DNA of 64,000 nucleotides, taken from NCBI GenBank assembly GCA_025617745.1, contig CM046858.1:30580534-30644533 (forward strand), read 5' to 3'. Position numbers and translations under genes: made by a program. How positions within the stretch are numbered: position 1 is the stretch's first letter; each line of letters starts with the position of its first letter. This document shows, one piece after another, positions 11,122 through 20,800 of the stretch. The stretch is from Heliocidaris erythrogramma (lineage: Eukaryota > Echinodermata > Echinoidea > Camarodonta > Echinometridae). The notes beneath the pieces were generated by a model that ran no database searches, was not told the origin of the DNA, and was given only the letters and a program-made list of their open reading frames with translations.

Positions 11122-11331
11122 CTGTCAAGCTCCATATTAAGATACTTTATATGCTCCTCAACCCTTTGCTCCTGCATCTGTTTCTGGGCACGGCCAGCTT
11201 TCTCCTCCCCTTTGCGGGAGTGGTGACCTCTCCAGTTGGCTTGTATGGTGCTAGCAGCCCCATCCTTGCTTTCTTCTTTACCCCCACCAGCCCAGGCCTC
11301 CTGAGCGGTCATTTGCTCTGCTTCAGGTCTG
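11122..11331 (-). CDS. CEP97: CEP97-like gene, IQ-motif exon
   Basis: This 210-bp exon runs from an AG acceptor (11333-11332) to a GTATAT donor beginning at 11121. It encodes about 70 residues. An acidic, Gly/Lys-rich lead is followed by an IQ calmodulin-binding motif, ASTIQANWRGHHSRKG, then a charged helix containing QRVEEHIKYLNMELDR. Human CEP97 has, by memory, the same order: an IQ motif with QxxWRG, a basic stretch, then an (E/Q)EHI-x2-L helix. The single IQ with this follow-on helix is the main reason for the CEP97 call. The open frame continues past the donor into intron, which explains a longer but false C-terminus in that frame. The exon enters in phase 2, matching the donor of the exon at 46410-47124, and leaves in phase 2, matching the exon at 10316-10391. 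Another IQ-containing centrosomal or ciliary protein is possible but less likely. Confidence 0.8.
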
Positions 11332-11427
11332 CTAGGAGGATTGAAATGAAGTGAAACTGATCATTATACAAGCCATGCAAGACTACTACATAATATGTAA
11401 GGCATGGATTGCAAAGTTTCTGCAGTA

Positions 11428-11674
11428 CCCTTATAAAAAAATACCATGGTAATACTACGTATTTCATGGTATTACCGCCATAATACCACGAAAACATGGT
11501 AAATCCGTGGTACACATCGTATTGCCACAGTATTACTACGAAAAACATTGTATATTCATAGTATTTTCATCTTGACAATGGGTAACGCGGTAAATTCATG
11601 GTACTTTCACAGTAATACCGTCCCAATTTATCGCGGTATTACCATGATATTACCATGGTACTTTTTTGTAAGGG
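11428..11674. mobile_element. Tc1/mariner-type MITE
   Basis: A 247-bp foldback element has terminal inverted repeats starting CCCTTA and continuing AAAAAA, then TACCATGGTAAT. It is flanked by TA on both sides (11426-11427 and 11675-11676). The whole interior is built of TACCATGGTA-like palindromic motifs. The TA target duplication and the terminal inverted repeats fit a mariner-derived MITE. It has no coding capacity and lies in the large CEP97-like intron. Confidence 0.82.
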
Positions 11675-11689
11675 TAGGGATGCGAAATT

Positions 11690-11770
11690 AGGGCTGCGTG
11701 ATATTTCCAGATTTAGATTGTCAGCTGTAATATCGCTGGTATGGCAACATATTTTCATCTTTAAAAATGA
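11690..11770. mobile_element. hAT-like terminus fragment
   Basis: It starts TTAGGGCTGCGTGATAT and includes GTCAGCTGTAATATCGCTGG. The stretch at 48724-48790 (TAGGGCTGCACGATATCG, then CGTCAGCTTCAGTATCGCTA) is clearly related. TAGGGCTGCACGATAT-type ends are common in hAT-derived elements. Only a fragment is present. Confidence 0.5.
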
Positions 11771-11779
11771 CTGTCAAAC

Positions 11780-13084
11780 AATGTTTACGTAATATAGGAT
11801 TTGAAGGTTTGCATGGTGAAGTTGTAATTCAGAAAAAAGGTTTGCGGTACATCCATGTGAGTTGGAATAACTCCACGTTCCGGTCAGAATGCTCTGGCCG
11901 GCGTTAGGAGAATGAGAAGAGTGAATAAATCAGCAGAATTTATATATGAAGGACAAGGGTTTACAGATCAGCGACATTTGGTTTTCACTCTTCCAATAAT
12001 AACTAGTGTTATATTTTTCCGCAGATATTCAACCGTAATTGCTTTCTTCAACAGAATTTTGTGTTTTTTTACTCTTTCTGATTTCGTCATCACCCCTTTT
12101 TTCCACAGGTGGTACATGTTTACCATTGTTCATCACCTTTCCCTCCACAGGCAACTCCTGACGTCATCATTTATCAGCCTTTTTTCCACATGTATTTTAA
12201 CCACAATTTCTTTCAACAGGATTTCATGTTTCTCTCCTCAATTTGTTCATTACCATTGTTTTTTCACCTTTTTCACCTTTCTCTCCACAGGCAACACCTG
12301 TCCACATCATTCATAATATTTATTATATTCATCATTAGGATACTCATTCTGATGTCATTATTTCACCCTTTTTTTCCACATGTTTTTAACCTTAATTTCT
12401 TTCCTCAACAGGATGACTTGTTTCTCTCCACAGATTATCTCCAACAGGATTTCATGTTTCTCTCCTCAATTTGTTCATTACCATGGTTTTTTCACCTTTC
12501 TCTCCACATCCACACCTGTCTACTTCATTCATAATATTTATTATATTTATTATTAGTATACTCATTCTGGTGTCAATATTTCACCTCTTTTCCATATGTA
12601 TGTTTTAACTTTAATTTCTTTCCTCAACAGGATGTCATGTTTCTCTCCACAGATTATCTACGGTCCTAATTCCCCTTTTGTTTCCAGCTTATCCAGACGG
12701 TTAATTGTTTTCTTATTCCTATAGTTCACTTGTTTTCAATGTTTTTTCAACGCAGGATTAGTTTGATGTGACTTATCCTTTCAATGCAGGTACCTTGATG
12801 TAATTTATCCTTTCAATTGCAGGTACTTTGATGTTTTTGTTACTATTTCTTTTTATACTAATTCCGTGATATTATTGTTTGCCTCCATTTTAAAAGTGAA
12901 TTGCCTAACATTACAAACAAGTTGTGAAGCTGTAGAATTTCTACCGCCTCATATATAAAGTCACTCTGCTGATTTATTCGCTCTTCTCATTCTCCTGACG
13001 ACGGCCAGAGCATTCTGACCGGAACGTGGAGTTATTCCAACTCACATGGTTGTACCGCAAACCTTTTTTCTGAATGTTTACGTA
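11780..13084. mobile_element. Foldback Penelope-like/retrozyme-like element with hammerhead-like arms
   Basis: The element at 11792-13072 is flanked by perfect 12-bp copies of AATGTTTACGTA (11780-11791 and 13073-13084), a target duplication. Its arms are inverted: left 11827-11955, right 12935-13075, sharing CAGAAAAAAGGTTTGCGGTA and CTCTGGCC-type blocks. The left side carries about 35 extra bases outside the repeat (GGATTTGAAGGTTTGCATGG), like the short extension known beside Penelope pseudo-LTRs. The right arm holds a hammerhead-like core (12995-13026). The interior, 11960-12930, is T-rich and made of degenerate TTTCTCTCCACAGG and CAACAGGAT repeats with no real gene. A related end lies at 50909. 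Confidence 0.6.
12995..13026 (+). ncRNA. Hammerhead-like ribozyme motif (right arm)
   Basis: CTGACGA (12995-13001), one C, then a 7-bp stem II with one mismatch (13003-13009 with 13014-13020, loop GCAT) and GGAACG (13021-13026). The hammerhead consensus is CUGANGA-stem II-GAAA, so one core A is G here and activity is doubtful. A more decayed copy lies in the left arm on the other strand (about 11877-11908). Confidence 0.4.
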
Positions 13085-13963
13085 CTTGCATATTTCAAAA
13101 CTGAAAGGGAAGATCGTCTTCAACACTCAACAGTACAAGTCACACTGCCAGCGCTGATAACAAGGTCCATTATTACCGCTTGCCTGGTGGCCTTATTAGC
13201 CTGGCAAATCATGTAATGCTAGGGTGAAGTATTTCACCTGTCACATATTTAGCATCTTTCTCTTTGTCCAATACTACATGTTTCTTAGAATTTCTTTATT
13301 GAAAATGTATGAAAGCTTATTCAATTAATCAGTTTTAAAACTTGCTACCATATTAATAACATCACCATCGTCCTACAAACCATCATCATATAAACCATCA
13401 TCATATAAACCATCCCTATCGCACAGTACCAAAAAAAGCTGTTACAAATCCCTAACCAATATTTTAATGCTAATTAAAAGAGAAATCAACTTTCAGACTA
13501 AAGTGCCTTTAACAATAATAATGTTCTTTTAGTTAAGGGAGTCATTTTGAGGATATTACAGTAACATATTGAACCTTGTTAAAGGGTCACTAAAATAAAA
13601 AAAATAATTGCCCATTTTTCGTAGGAAGGTGTCATCAGGAGCCAAAAAATATCCAGCACACAATTTTTTATGCATTCATTCATATTTTATAATCATTTGA
13701 AAAGTACATTTTTGCTGATTTACACAGTCATAAGTCCCGCCCCTAAAAAAACCAATCGAAGCGACATCGTGATCACGTGATCTGTGACGCATGAAAAGTA
13801 AGGGAAAATATTCCACTAACCTATACCGTGCGCGCCTCGAGGCCCCCAGCAGGCCCAGGCCGGTGCCGAGCATGATATTCACCGCATCGACCATTTGCAT
13901 TGCGTATTTTCGTGTGTTTAATTCCTCACAATAACTTTGATTTTGGGACACAGTTTCATCAAT

Positions 13964-14290
13964 AATGCCTAATCGGTTTATAGTTGCGGGCTGTAGCAAG
14001 ACCCCTAAAGATGGTGTAAGCCTACATCATTTTCCTAAAGATGAAAATCTACGGAAATTGTGGGTCGCAAATGTAAAGCTCACGCGGGCAGAGTGGCAAG
14101 GGCCGGCCAAGTGAGTGGAGTACAATCTGCAGCGATCACTTTGCCGAAGATGATTTTGAGAATCCTGGCCTGTATTCCGAATTTGGCATGAAGACAAGGA
14201 TAAGCTAGCTAAAAGATTCAGCTATTCCAAAGATCAGACTTGGAGTCAAGTCTTCCAATTTGTTTTTCAACGACAGCAGCTGCAGCAGCT
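13964..14290 (+). pseudogene. THAP zinc-finger domain pseudogene
   Basis: ATG at 13964 opens MPNRFIVAGCSKTPKDG and then SLHHFPKDENLRKLWVANVK, the front half of a THAP C2CH DNA-binding domain. After GPAK (about 14115) the frame shifts by one base, and the domain continues SEWSTICSDHFAEDDFENPG and YSEFGMKTR, including the conserved CSxHF. A stop follows at 14206-14208, though a related reading (LKDSAIPKI) continues past it. The first cysteine of the C2CH set is not where expected (RF in place of RC). THAP domains occur in P and Kolobok transposases and in host proteins. The element ends favour Kolobok. It is non-functional as it stands. Confidence 0.72.
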
Positions 14291-14296
14291 TCACCC

Positions 14297-14370
14297 GTAG
14301 ACCGAAAATTCTGTCTCTCGTTCGTTAGCTACGACGACCTAACGAACACGAGACAGCATTTTCGGTCTAC
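14297..14370. repeat. Inverted repeat straddling the start of the tandem array
   Basis: Arms at 14297-14328 and 14339-14370 (GTAGACCGAAAATTCTGTCT... and its complement) are separated by a 10-base loop. The array boundary (14325) falls inside the left arm, so only the first unit has the full hairpin. Confidence 0.85.
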
Positions 14371-16625
14371 TTCACCGTAACTCCAGGGAGCTCCAACGCG
14401 TTGAAGCTCCCTGGAGTTACTTCACCCACGGCCCTTCACCGTATTCTGCGAGGGGTTCAAACATATAATATGGTCGAATTTCCCCTTGCCGCTCGAGCGT
14501 CTTTGCCTTCGGGGTCTGATAAATCATCCAGATGATAAATCAGAGTTCGTATCTGCATGGCTCAGAAAAGTCCTCCAACTCGGAATCGCAGGCACTTTTC
14601 CTCTCTCTAGGCCTATATAAGTTACTCGAATTCAGCCAAAATCTAAGTCAGTACTAATGTACTATGTAAAGCGAAATAAAAAAAAAAAGCCGCAAGCGAA
14701 ATAAACAAAACAAAGGCTTTAACCAGTCGCTATGTACGAGTGGAACATAGTCAATGCCGTTCTAAAGATGTGTAGTACATACAGATGCATAAAACGGCTG
14801 TGCACGTGTTTATGACCAATGCAACATTTTCGTTCGGCAAGTTCAGATGGATGAGAACATTGTTCAAAAGAAAAGCTAAAATACAAAACAAGAGCTGTAT
14901 ATTTGGGCAAAAGCGTTTTCTGATCTTGTAGAAAATATATTGCTAATGATTATTCACTCCTAAGATTATACTGATTAATTTCCTTTTTTCATAAATTGTC
15001 CGTTGAACAGAGGGGTCAAATACCGCATTCTGTGTACAATATTATATGCTGCAGCCTGCAGATCTTGTGCCTCTTACTTTTCATACGTCACTTAGCTACG
15101 ACGACCTAACGAACACGAGACAGCATTTTCGGTCTACTTCACCGTAACTCCAGGGAGCTCCAACGCGTTGAAGCTCCCTGGAGTTACTTCACCCACGGCC
15201 CTTCACCGTATTCTGCGAGGGGTTCAAACATATAATATGGTCGAATTTCCCCTTGCCGCTCGAGCGTCTTTGCCTTCGGGGTCTGATAAATCATCCAGAT
15301 GATAAATCAGAGTTCGTATCTGCATGGCTCAGAAAAGTCCTCCAACTCGGAATCGCAGGCACTTTTCCTCTCTCTAGGCCTATATAAGTTACTCGAATTC
15401 AGCCAAAATCTAAGTCAGTACTAATGTACTATGTAAAGCGAAATAAAAAAAAAAAGCCGCGAGCGAAATAAACAAAACAAAGGCTTTAACCAGTCGCTAT
15501 GTACGAGTGGAACATAGTCAATGCCGTTCTAAAGATGTGTAGTACATACAGATGCATAAAACGGCTGTGCACGTGTTTATGACCAATGCAACATTTTCGT
15601 TCGGCAAGTTCAGATGGATGAGAACATTGTTCAAAAGAAAAGCTAAAATACAAAACAAGAGCTGTATATTTGGGCAAAAGCGTTTTCTGATCTTGTAGAA
15701 AATATATTGCTAATGATTATTCACTCCTAAGATTATACTGATTAATTTCCTTTTTTCATAAATTGTCCGTTGAACAGAGGGGTCAAATACCGCATTCTGT
15801 GTACAATATTATATGCTGCAGCCTGCAGATCTTGTGCCTCTTACTTTTCATACGTCACTTAGCTACGACGACCTAACGAACACGAGACAGCATTTTCGGT
15901 CTACTTCACCGTAACTCCAGGGAGCTCCAACGCGTTGAAGCTCCCTGGAGTTACTTCACCCACGGCCCTTCACCGTATTCTGCGAGGGGTTCAAACATAT
16001 AATATGGTCGAATTTCCCCTTGCCGCTCGAGCGTCTTTGCCTTCGGGGTCTGATAAATCATCCAGATGATAAATCAGAGTTCGTATCTGCATGGCTCAGA
16101 AAAGTCCTCCAACTCGGAATCGCAGGCACTTTTCCTCTCTCTAGGCCTATATAAGTTACTCGAATTCAGCCAAAATCTAAGTCAGTACTAATGTACTATG
16201 TAAAGCGAAATAAAAAAAAAAAGCCGCGAGCGAAATAAACAAAACAAAGGCTTTAACCAGTCGCTATGTACGAGTGGAACATAGTCAATGCCGTTCTAAA
16301 GATGTGTAGTACATACAGATGCATAAAACGGCTGTGCACGTGTTTATGACCAATGCAACATTTTCGTTCGGCAAGTTCAGATGGATGAGAACATTGTTCA
16401 AAAGAAAAGCTAAAATACAAAACAAGAGCTGTATATTTGGGCAAAAGCGTTTTCTGATCTTGTAGAAAATATATTGCTAATGATTATTCACTCCTAAGAT
16501 TATACTGATTAATTTCCTTTTTTCATAAATTGTCCGTTGAACAGAGGGGTCAAATACCGCATTCTGTGTACAATATTATATGCTGCAGCCTGCAGATCTT
16601 GTGCCTCTTACTTTTCATACGTCAC
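14325..16625. repeat. Three tandem 767-bp units
   Basis: Units start at about 14325, 15092 and 15859 and are essentially identical. I see one difference, AAGCG versus GAGCG after the poly-A tract near 14694, 15461 and 16228. Each unit has a 44-bp near-perfect palindrome (14377-14420 in unit 1), a promoter-like GC region, an A-rich run and a 63-codon minus-strand frame of no known family. The near-identity means recent duplication or ongoing homogenisation. A possible assembly artefact should be kept in mind. Confidence 0.92.
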
Positions 16626-16801
16626 TTGGGGGTTAGCCAATCAGCTCACAAGTTTTAAGGAACGGTCCCAAAACCTTTACTTTTCCCCCTTTTTCGCCAA
16701 AACGAGACATAATTTGGACAATCGATTGGCAGATTTGTGATTAGAAGGCAAAACTACATGGAAAGAGCACCCATTTTCTCTCTAATTTAGTCAACCTTTA
16801 A

Positions 16802-17207
16802 AGGAAAAATGGTTAAAATCTGTTGTGGAGTGAGTGGCACTTCAGGTTGCACTATGTGAAAGCTCTCCAGTTTTTCAATGGCACTTCCACTTTTATCGAT
16901 CTTGCAACCATTTCTTCTAAACCAGTCTGTTTACTCAGTCGTAGAGGACATACAAGACCAGTTTGAAGTTCTTATATATTTCTTTTCAGCGGATATGATT
17001 GAACATATTGGGGGGGGGGGGGGGACTCTGCCAACATCAATTTCTGCCTAGTACTGTATACATGGCAGTAGTTCAGCATATTGACTTCACAGTGAGCTAT
17101 TATGTTTCATCCTTCTCATTGAGCACAAATAGACATGAATGGACAATGATGGCCAGTCTATTGAAGTTTACTATAAATTGTTCTTGTGTTCTGGTTCTTC
17201 TTTACAA
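16802..17207. other. Unassigned intron sequence with a G15 run
   Basis: This lies between the Kolobok-like element and a Helentron-like element. The first 25 bases match the sequence at 45606-45630. A run of 15 Gs lies at 17010-17024. No gene was found. Confidence 0.5.
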
Positions 17208-18099
17208 CTAGAAATGTCCATTGCCGCGCAATGAGAAATGTATCCCCCGGCACTGGTAGCAATTTGAAGGAGGGACAAGAACCTCCCTCCTCCCCTCCCT
17301 CAAACAAAAGGATGACGTAGAGATTGCCTCCAATGGCCCGGACTATTGTCAACACTATATAGGAGCAGCATCACCGAAACAATGTGTGTAGATTACAGTA
17401 AAATGCATCTCTATAGAAAATTCGAAAGAAATCTGTCACGAAATGTGACCTCAGAGCGCACACAAGATATCCACTAAAATATGACCTTTGACCCTATGAA
17501 AGACGGAACACTGAGGGCAGCATTACCAGAAACTGTAGAGGTCTAGAGTAATCTATTATAGCCCTCCATACAAAATCTGAAAGAAATCAGTAAACAAATG
17601 TGTCCTCCAGAATGCATGCAACCAAAATATGACATTTGACTCTATAAAAAGTGGAACACTGGGGGTAGCAAACACTAAAGATGTGTAGATTTCACTAAGA
17701 CACACCTCCATATAAAATTTGAAAGAAATCCATTACGAAATGTGGCCTGCAGAGTGCACTCACGCCATCCTCCAAAGTATGACCTTTGACCCTATAAATG
17801 ATGGTTAGATTTTACCAAGAGACACCTGCATGCAAAATTTGAAAGAAAACCGTCGAGAAATGTGACCGCTAGTGCGTACACAAGAGTACAGAAAAGACAT
17901 CTATAAAAGACGGAACACTGGGGTCTGCATCACCAGAAATTATCGGTTTCCAGATTTTACCAAGATACACCTCCATACAAAGTTTGAAAGAAATCCGTTG
18001 AGAAATGTGACCGCTAGTCCGTACACAAGAATGCGACGCGGCGGCGGCGGAACGCTGCTGAATCCAAAGTATCCTCCGGCATAATGCCGGGGGATACAA
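17208..18099 (+). mobile_element. Helentron-like non-autonomous element (HINE), copy 1
   Basis: The 5' end is CTAGA followed by a small hairpin (ATTGCCGCGCAAT) and TGTATCCCCCGGC. The 3' end is a hairpin (GTATCCTCCGGCATAATGCC) closing with GCCGGGGGATACAA. The 5' TGTATCCCCCGGC is the exact complement of the 3' GCCGGGGGATACA, giving subterminal inverted repeats plus a 3' hairpin, the Helentron layout. The core (17360-18040) is four to five degenerate units of about 150 bp with TATGACCTTTGACC, ACGGAACACTGGGG and ATTTGAAAGAAATCCGT. No coding sequence is present. The TAA after the end is also present after copy 2. Confidence 0.68.
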
Positions 18100-18905
18100 T
18101 AATGCCTAATCTGTCCAACTCTAGAGAGGAGCTTTTGTCAATTGGAGCTTCTTGTAAGCATAATCCAGTAACATTAGATGTATACCACACACTACAAAAA
18201 TATGTCATATGTATTGTACAACCAAGTAGACATGGACGTCAAGCTTTTCAGAAGGATCAGCATCCAATTCCAGTGGTCACTCGACCACAGATACATCTGA
18301 AATCACGGCAGAGGGATAATGAGAGAAAACAAGATATTAAGAGAAATCTTGTAACTATCAACAATCATTCATTATTGAATAGATATCTGACTGAGTCACA
18401 TGATCAGCAATCACAGCAAAATCTCCCATCCATCATGTTGCTAAATGCAAGGTCACTTTCCAACAAAGTCGATGACCTTCTAGCAACGGTTGATACACTG
18501 TGTACGGATGTTCATCTGATTGCAGTGACAGAGACATGGTTTCCAGAAGAAAAACCTGCTTCTGGATAAGATCTTTACCGACATGGAAGGTGACTATCAC
18601 AATCCTGTAAGGACTGCACCAATAGGGAAAAGCGACATGGTTATTTCTCTAAAACCAAAGAGTAGTCACAGTCCCCGACGGAAATCACAGTACTTCAGTC
18701 GACCTTTCCGAGACTCCTCTGTGCAATGTTTTGAATGAGCTGATCTGGACGAGTTAATTGATACTGATAGGAAAGCTGACTGGTTCCAACTAATCATTAC
18801 AGCTCAGTATAGATTACACTTTGAACAAATTTCCAATGTCTGTCGGCTGAATGATAAAGATAGATCAACAACTATATGTCACCCATCACGTCAAAATGAG
18901 AAAGA
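18100..18905 (+). pseudogene. LINE (CR1/L2-like) 5' fragment with endonuclease start
   Basis: An open frame (18102-18569) encodes a basic, disordered lead and then the start of an apurinic endonuclease-type domain: SIMLLNARSLSNKVDDLLAT and HLIAVTETWFPEE. The NARS and TETW blocks are typical of CR1/L2/Jockey LINEs. The frame stops at 18567. Further on (about 18620-18890) a related reading shows YFSRPFRDSSVQCF and DWFQLIITAQYRLHFEQ, which fits the linker between endonuclease and RT, so most of the endonuclease is deleted. The RT domain is absent. It abuts the 3' end of the Helentron-like element. Confidence 0.72.
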
Positions 18906-19213
18906 AGTCGCATTTTTTGAAATTTCATTTTATTATTATTATTCTCCGTTTCATGGGCTTTGATTTGGTATATAGTTCAACTCTAGAGAGTGAGTATTAG
19001 TGCATATAATAGCTTTTGAAGCTTGAGTAAAGTAGGAATGTGAAAAAGTATTTCTTCGAGAAAAACGCTTCCAAAGTTTGACTTCCGTTTTGCTGACATG
19101 CAGCATTTTCCGTTTGTAATGTTAACTAGATTTGGATAAAACCCTTAGCAACCGTTTATTAATTCTAATAAAAACTAGTCCTTATGTTTCTTTAGGATCT
19201 CTTCTCATGAAAA
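18906..19213. other. Spacer, AT-rich, no gene
   Basis: AT-rich sequence with a short ATT run (about 18932-18944) lies between the LINE piece and DIRS copy C2. Nothing was recognised. Confidence 0.5.
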
Positions 19214-19458
19214 TCAAGAAAATTATAACTAATTTTGTTATTTACTAGATAAATCTATGTATCTACCTATTTGCTAGTTTCCCAAACTATGCCGTCATTC
19301 GAGAAAAACTAAGTCTTAAACGCGCAGCCCCTGCCCGCGCGCGCGTACTCCCCGTCCACCAATCCAATCGCGCCACCGCCATACTCTTCCTCTTCCGAGC
19401 AGTCAGAGACAGTTCTAGGACATGATGTCAGACAAGGAGAGGGGCTGGAGGGAGGGAC

Positions 19459-19553
19459 ATAGGTAGATACATAGATTTATCTAGTAAATAACAAAATTAG
19501 TTATAATTTTCTTGATTTACAGCAATAAATCGATGTATCTACCTATTTGCTAG
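19459..19553 (-). repeat. Internal complementary region of DIRS C2
   Basis: The left half is the complement of the right outer end (19217-19280). The right half (CTTGATTTACAGCAATAAAT...) is the complement of the left outer end (25215-25259). In DIRS replication the ICR is thought to template rejoining of the ends into a circle. Confidence 0.85.
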
Positions 19554-19600
19554 AATAGCACGGATAAAAACCCGGGTGGCATGTCCCGGGACGGGAGTAA

Positions 19601-20800
19601 CTAACGCAGGGCAGACAGAGACGACGAAGCAGCTCTCAACCCAGAGGTTGCAAATCTAACCTCACCCGAAGGAACATCCTTAAGATAGAAGGATGTGAAG
19701 GAAGTAGGGGAACGCCAAAAAGCGGCCCTCAAAATGTCTTCCAAAGGAAGACCCTGAAAAAGCGCCCAGGAGGTGGAAACACTCCTAGTATCGTGCGCTC
19801 GTGGAGGATTCTCAGACAGGAGAGCATCCGAACCCGCAGCTTGGATAGCCTCGACAATCTCCCGTGATGCTGGGGAATAAGGGTGACGGGAAATGAGAAA
19901 GAGCTGATCCTCCTTACGAAAAACCTTAGTCCTATCCAAGTACCATTTGAGAGCCCTAACAGGGCACCAAGACCTATCCTCCTTGACAGAAGAGAAATCT
20001 GACAGAGGACTCAAGAACACTTCGATTGAGCCCGAAGAATCCGTCTGATTCTTAGCAATAAATGAAGGTCGAGGGACAAGACGTACACCTTGCCTTTCCC
20101 ATCTGATATGCCCGGGCGCAGTAGAGAGAGCCTGAATAGTGCTTCTCCTCTGCCCGGAAGCAATAGCGATGAGGAAAGCGGTCTTAATCGAGAGATGGTG
20201 TAGTGACGCTTTGGACAACGGCTCAAAGGGCGGTTTGGCCAAGGCGTCTAAAACCAAAAAAACCACGCAGGAGTCAACTGGCGATTTGCCGGTCGTTTCA
20301 AAAAGAAAGACCTCAGCAAATGAGTCAAGAAAGGAGAGTTTGAAACTCCCGAACCATCAGTAAAACCAAGATGAACCGCAGCAATAGCTGACCGGTAACC
20401 ACGAATGGTAGAGAGGGACCTGCCCTTATCAAAAAGGGCGATAAGGAAATCCGCAATAGCACCCACCGGGGCAGAACGGGAAGAAAATCCCTTCTCCCCA
20501 CACCAATCATGAAAGGCTTCTAATCTCGAGTTGTAAACAGCTCGGGTAGACTCTCGTCTGCTCTGGACTATGAACAGGGAGGCTCTCTCAGAGAGTCCTG
20601 CAGTCCTTGCATCCTCCCCGATAGAGGCCAGGCGGTCAAATGTAGAGCCGTCGGCCGATGGTGGAGGATCCCGGATAGGGGCTGAGATATGAGGTCTGCT
20701 CTCTGGGGAAGGGAGAGAGGTCGACCGTCCAGCAGAGACAGAAGAAGAGGAAACCAAGGTCTCCTCGGCCAGCGAGGTGCCATGAGCAGGACCCACGCCT
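19601..20800 (-). pseudogene. Tyrosine recombinase region of DIRS C2 (fossil)
   Basis: Core recombinase landmarks are visible: the N-terminal SRRESTRAVYNSRLEAF and LSTIRGYRSAIAAVHLGF, the first catalytic Arg in IASGQRRSTIQAL, HxxR in AHDTRSVSTSWALF, and the Tyr in FTSFYLKDV. It is split between frames and broken, but all the landmark residues can be seen. Confidence 0.82.

Larger units (their letters stand above)
13583..16797 (+). mobile_element. Kolobok-like DNA transposon with THAP remnant and tandem array
   Basis: TTAA copies at 13579-13582 and 16798-16801 flank ends that begin AGGGTCACTAAAATAAA on the left and, reverse-complemented, AGGTTGACTAAATTAGA on the right (13 of 17 match). TTAA target duplication, AGG-type ends and a THAP-domain protein together point to the Kolobok superfamily. 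The interior has a THAP pseudogene (13964-14210) and three 767-bp tandem units (14325-16625). A second inner inverted pair, GTGACGYATGAAAAGTAAG, lies at about 13785 (plus) and 16620 (minus). No transposase core is visible, so the copy is non-autonomous. A paralogous empty site is at 45597-45625. Confidence 0.7.

Noticed and set aside
11912-12534. Membrane-like proteins on the plus strand
   Set aside because: They are T-rich, low-complexity repeats inside the foldback retroelement, not real coding sequence.
14719-16444. Three 63-residue minus-strand genes
   Set aside because: They are the same small frame repeated with the 767-bp unit, with no recognised domain, splice sites or start context.
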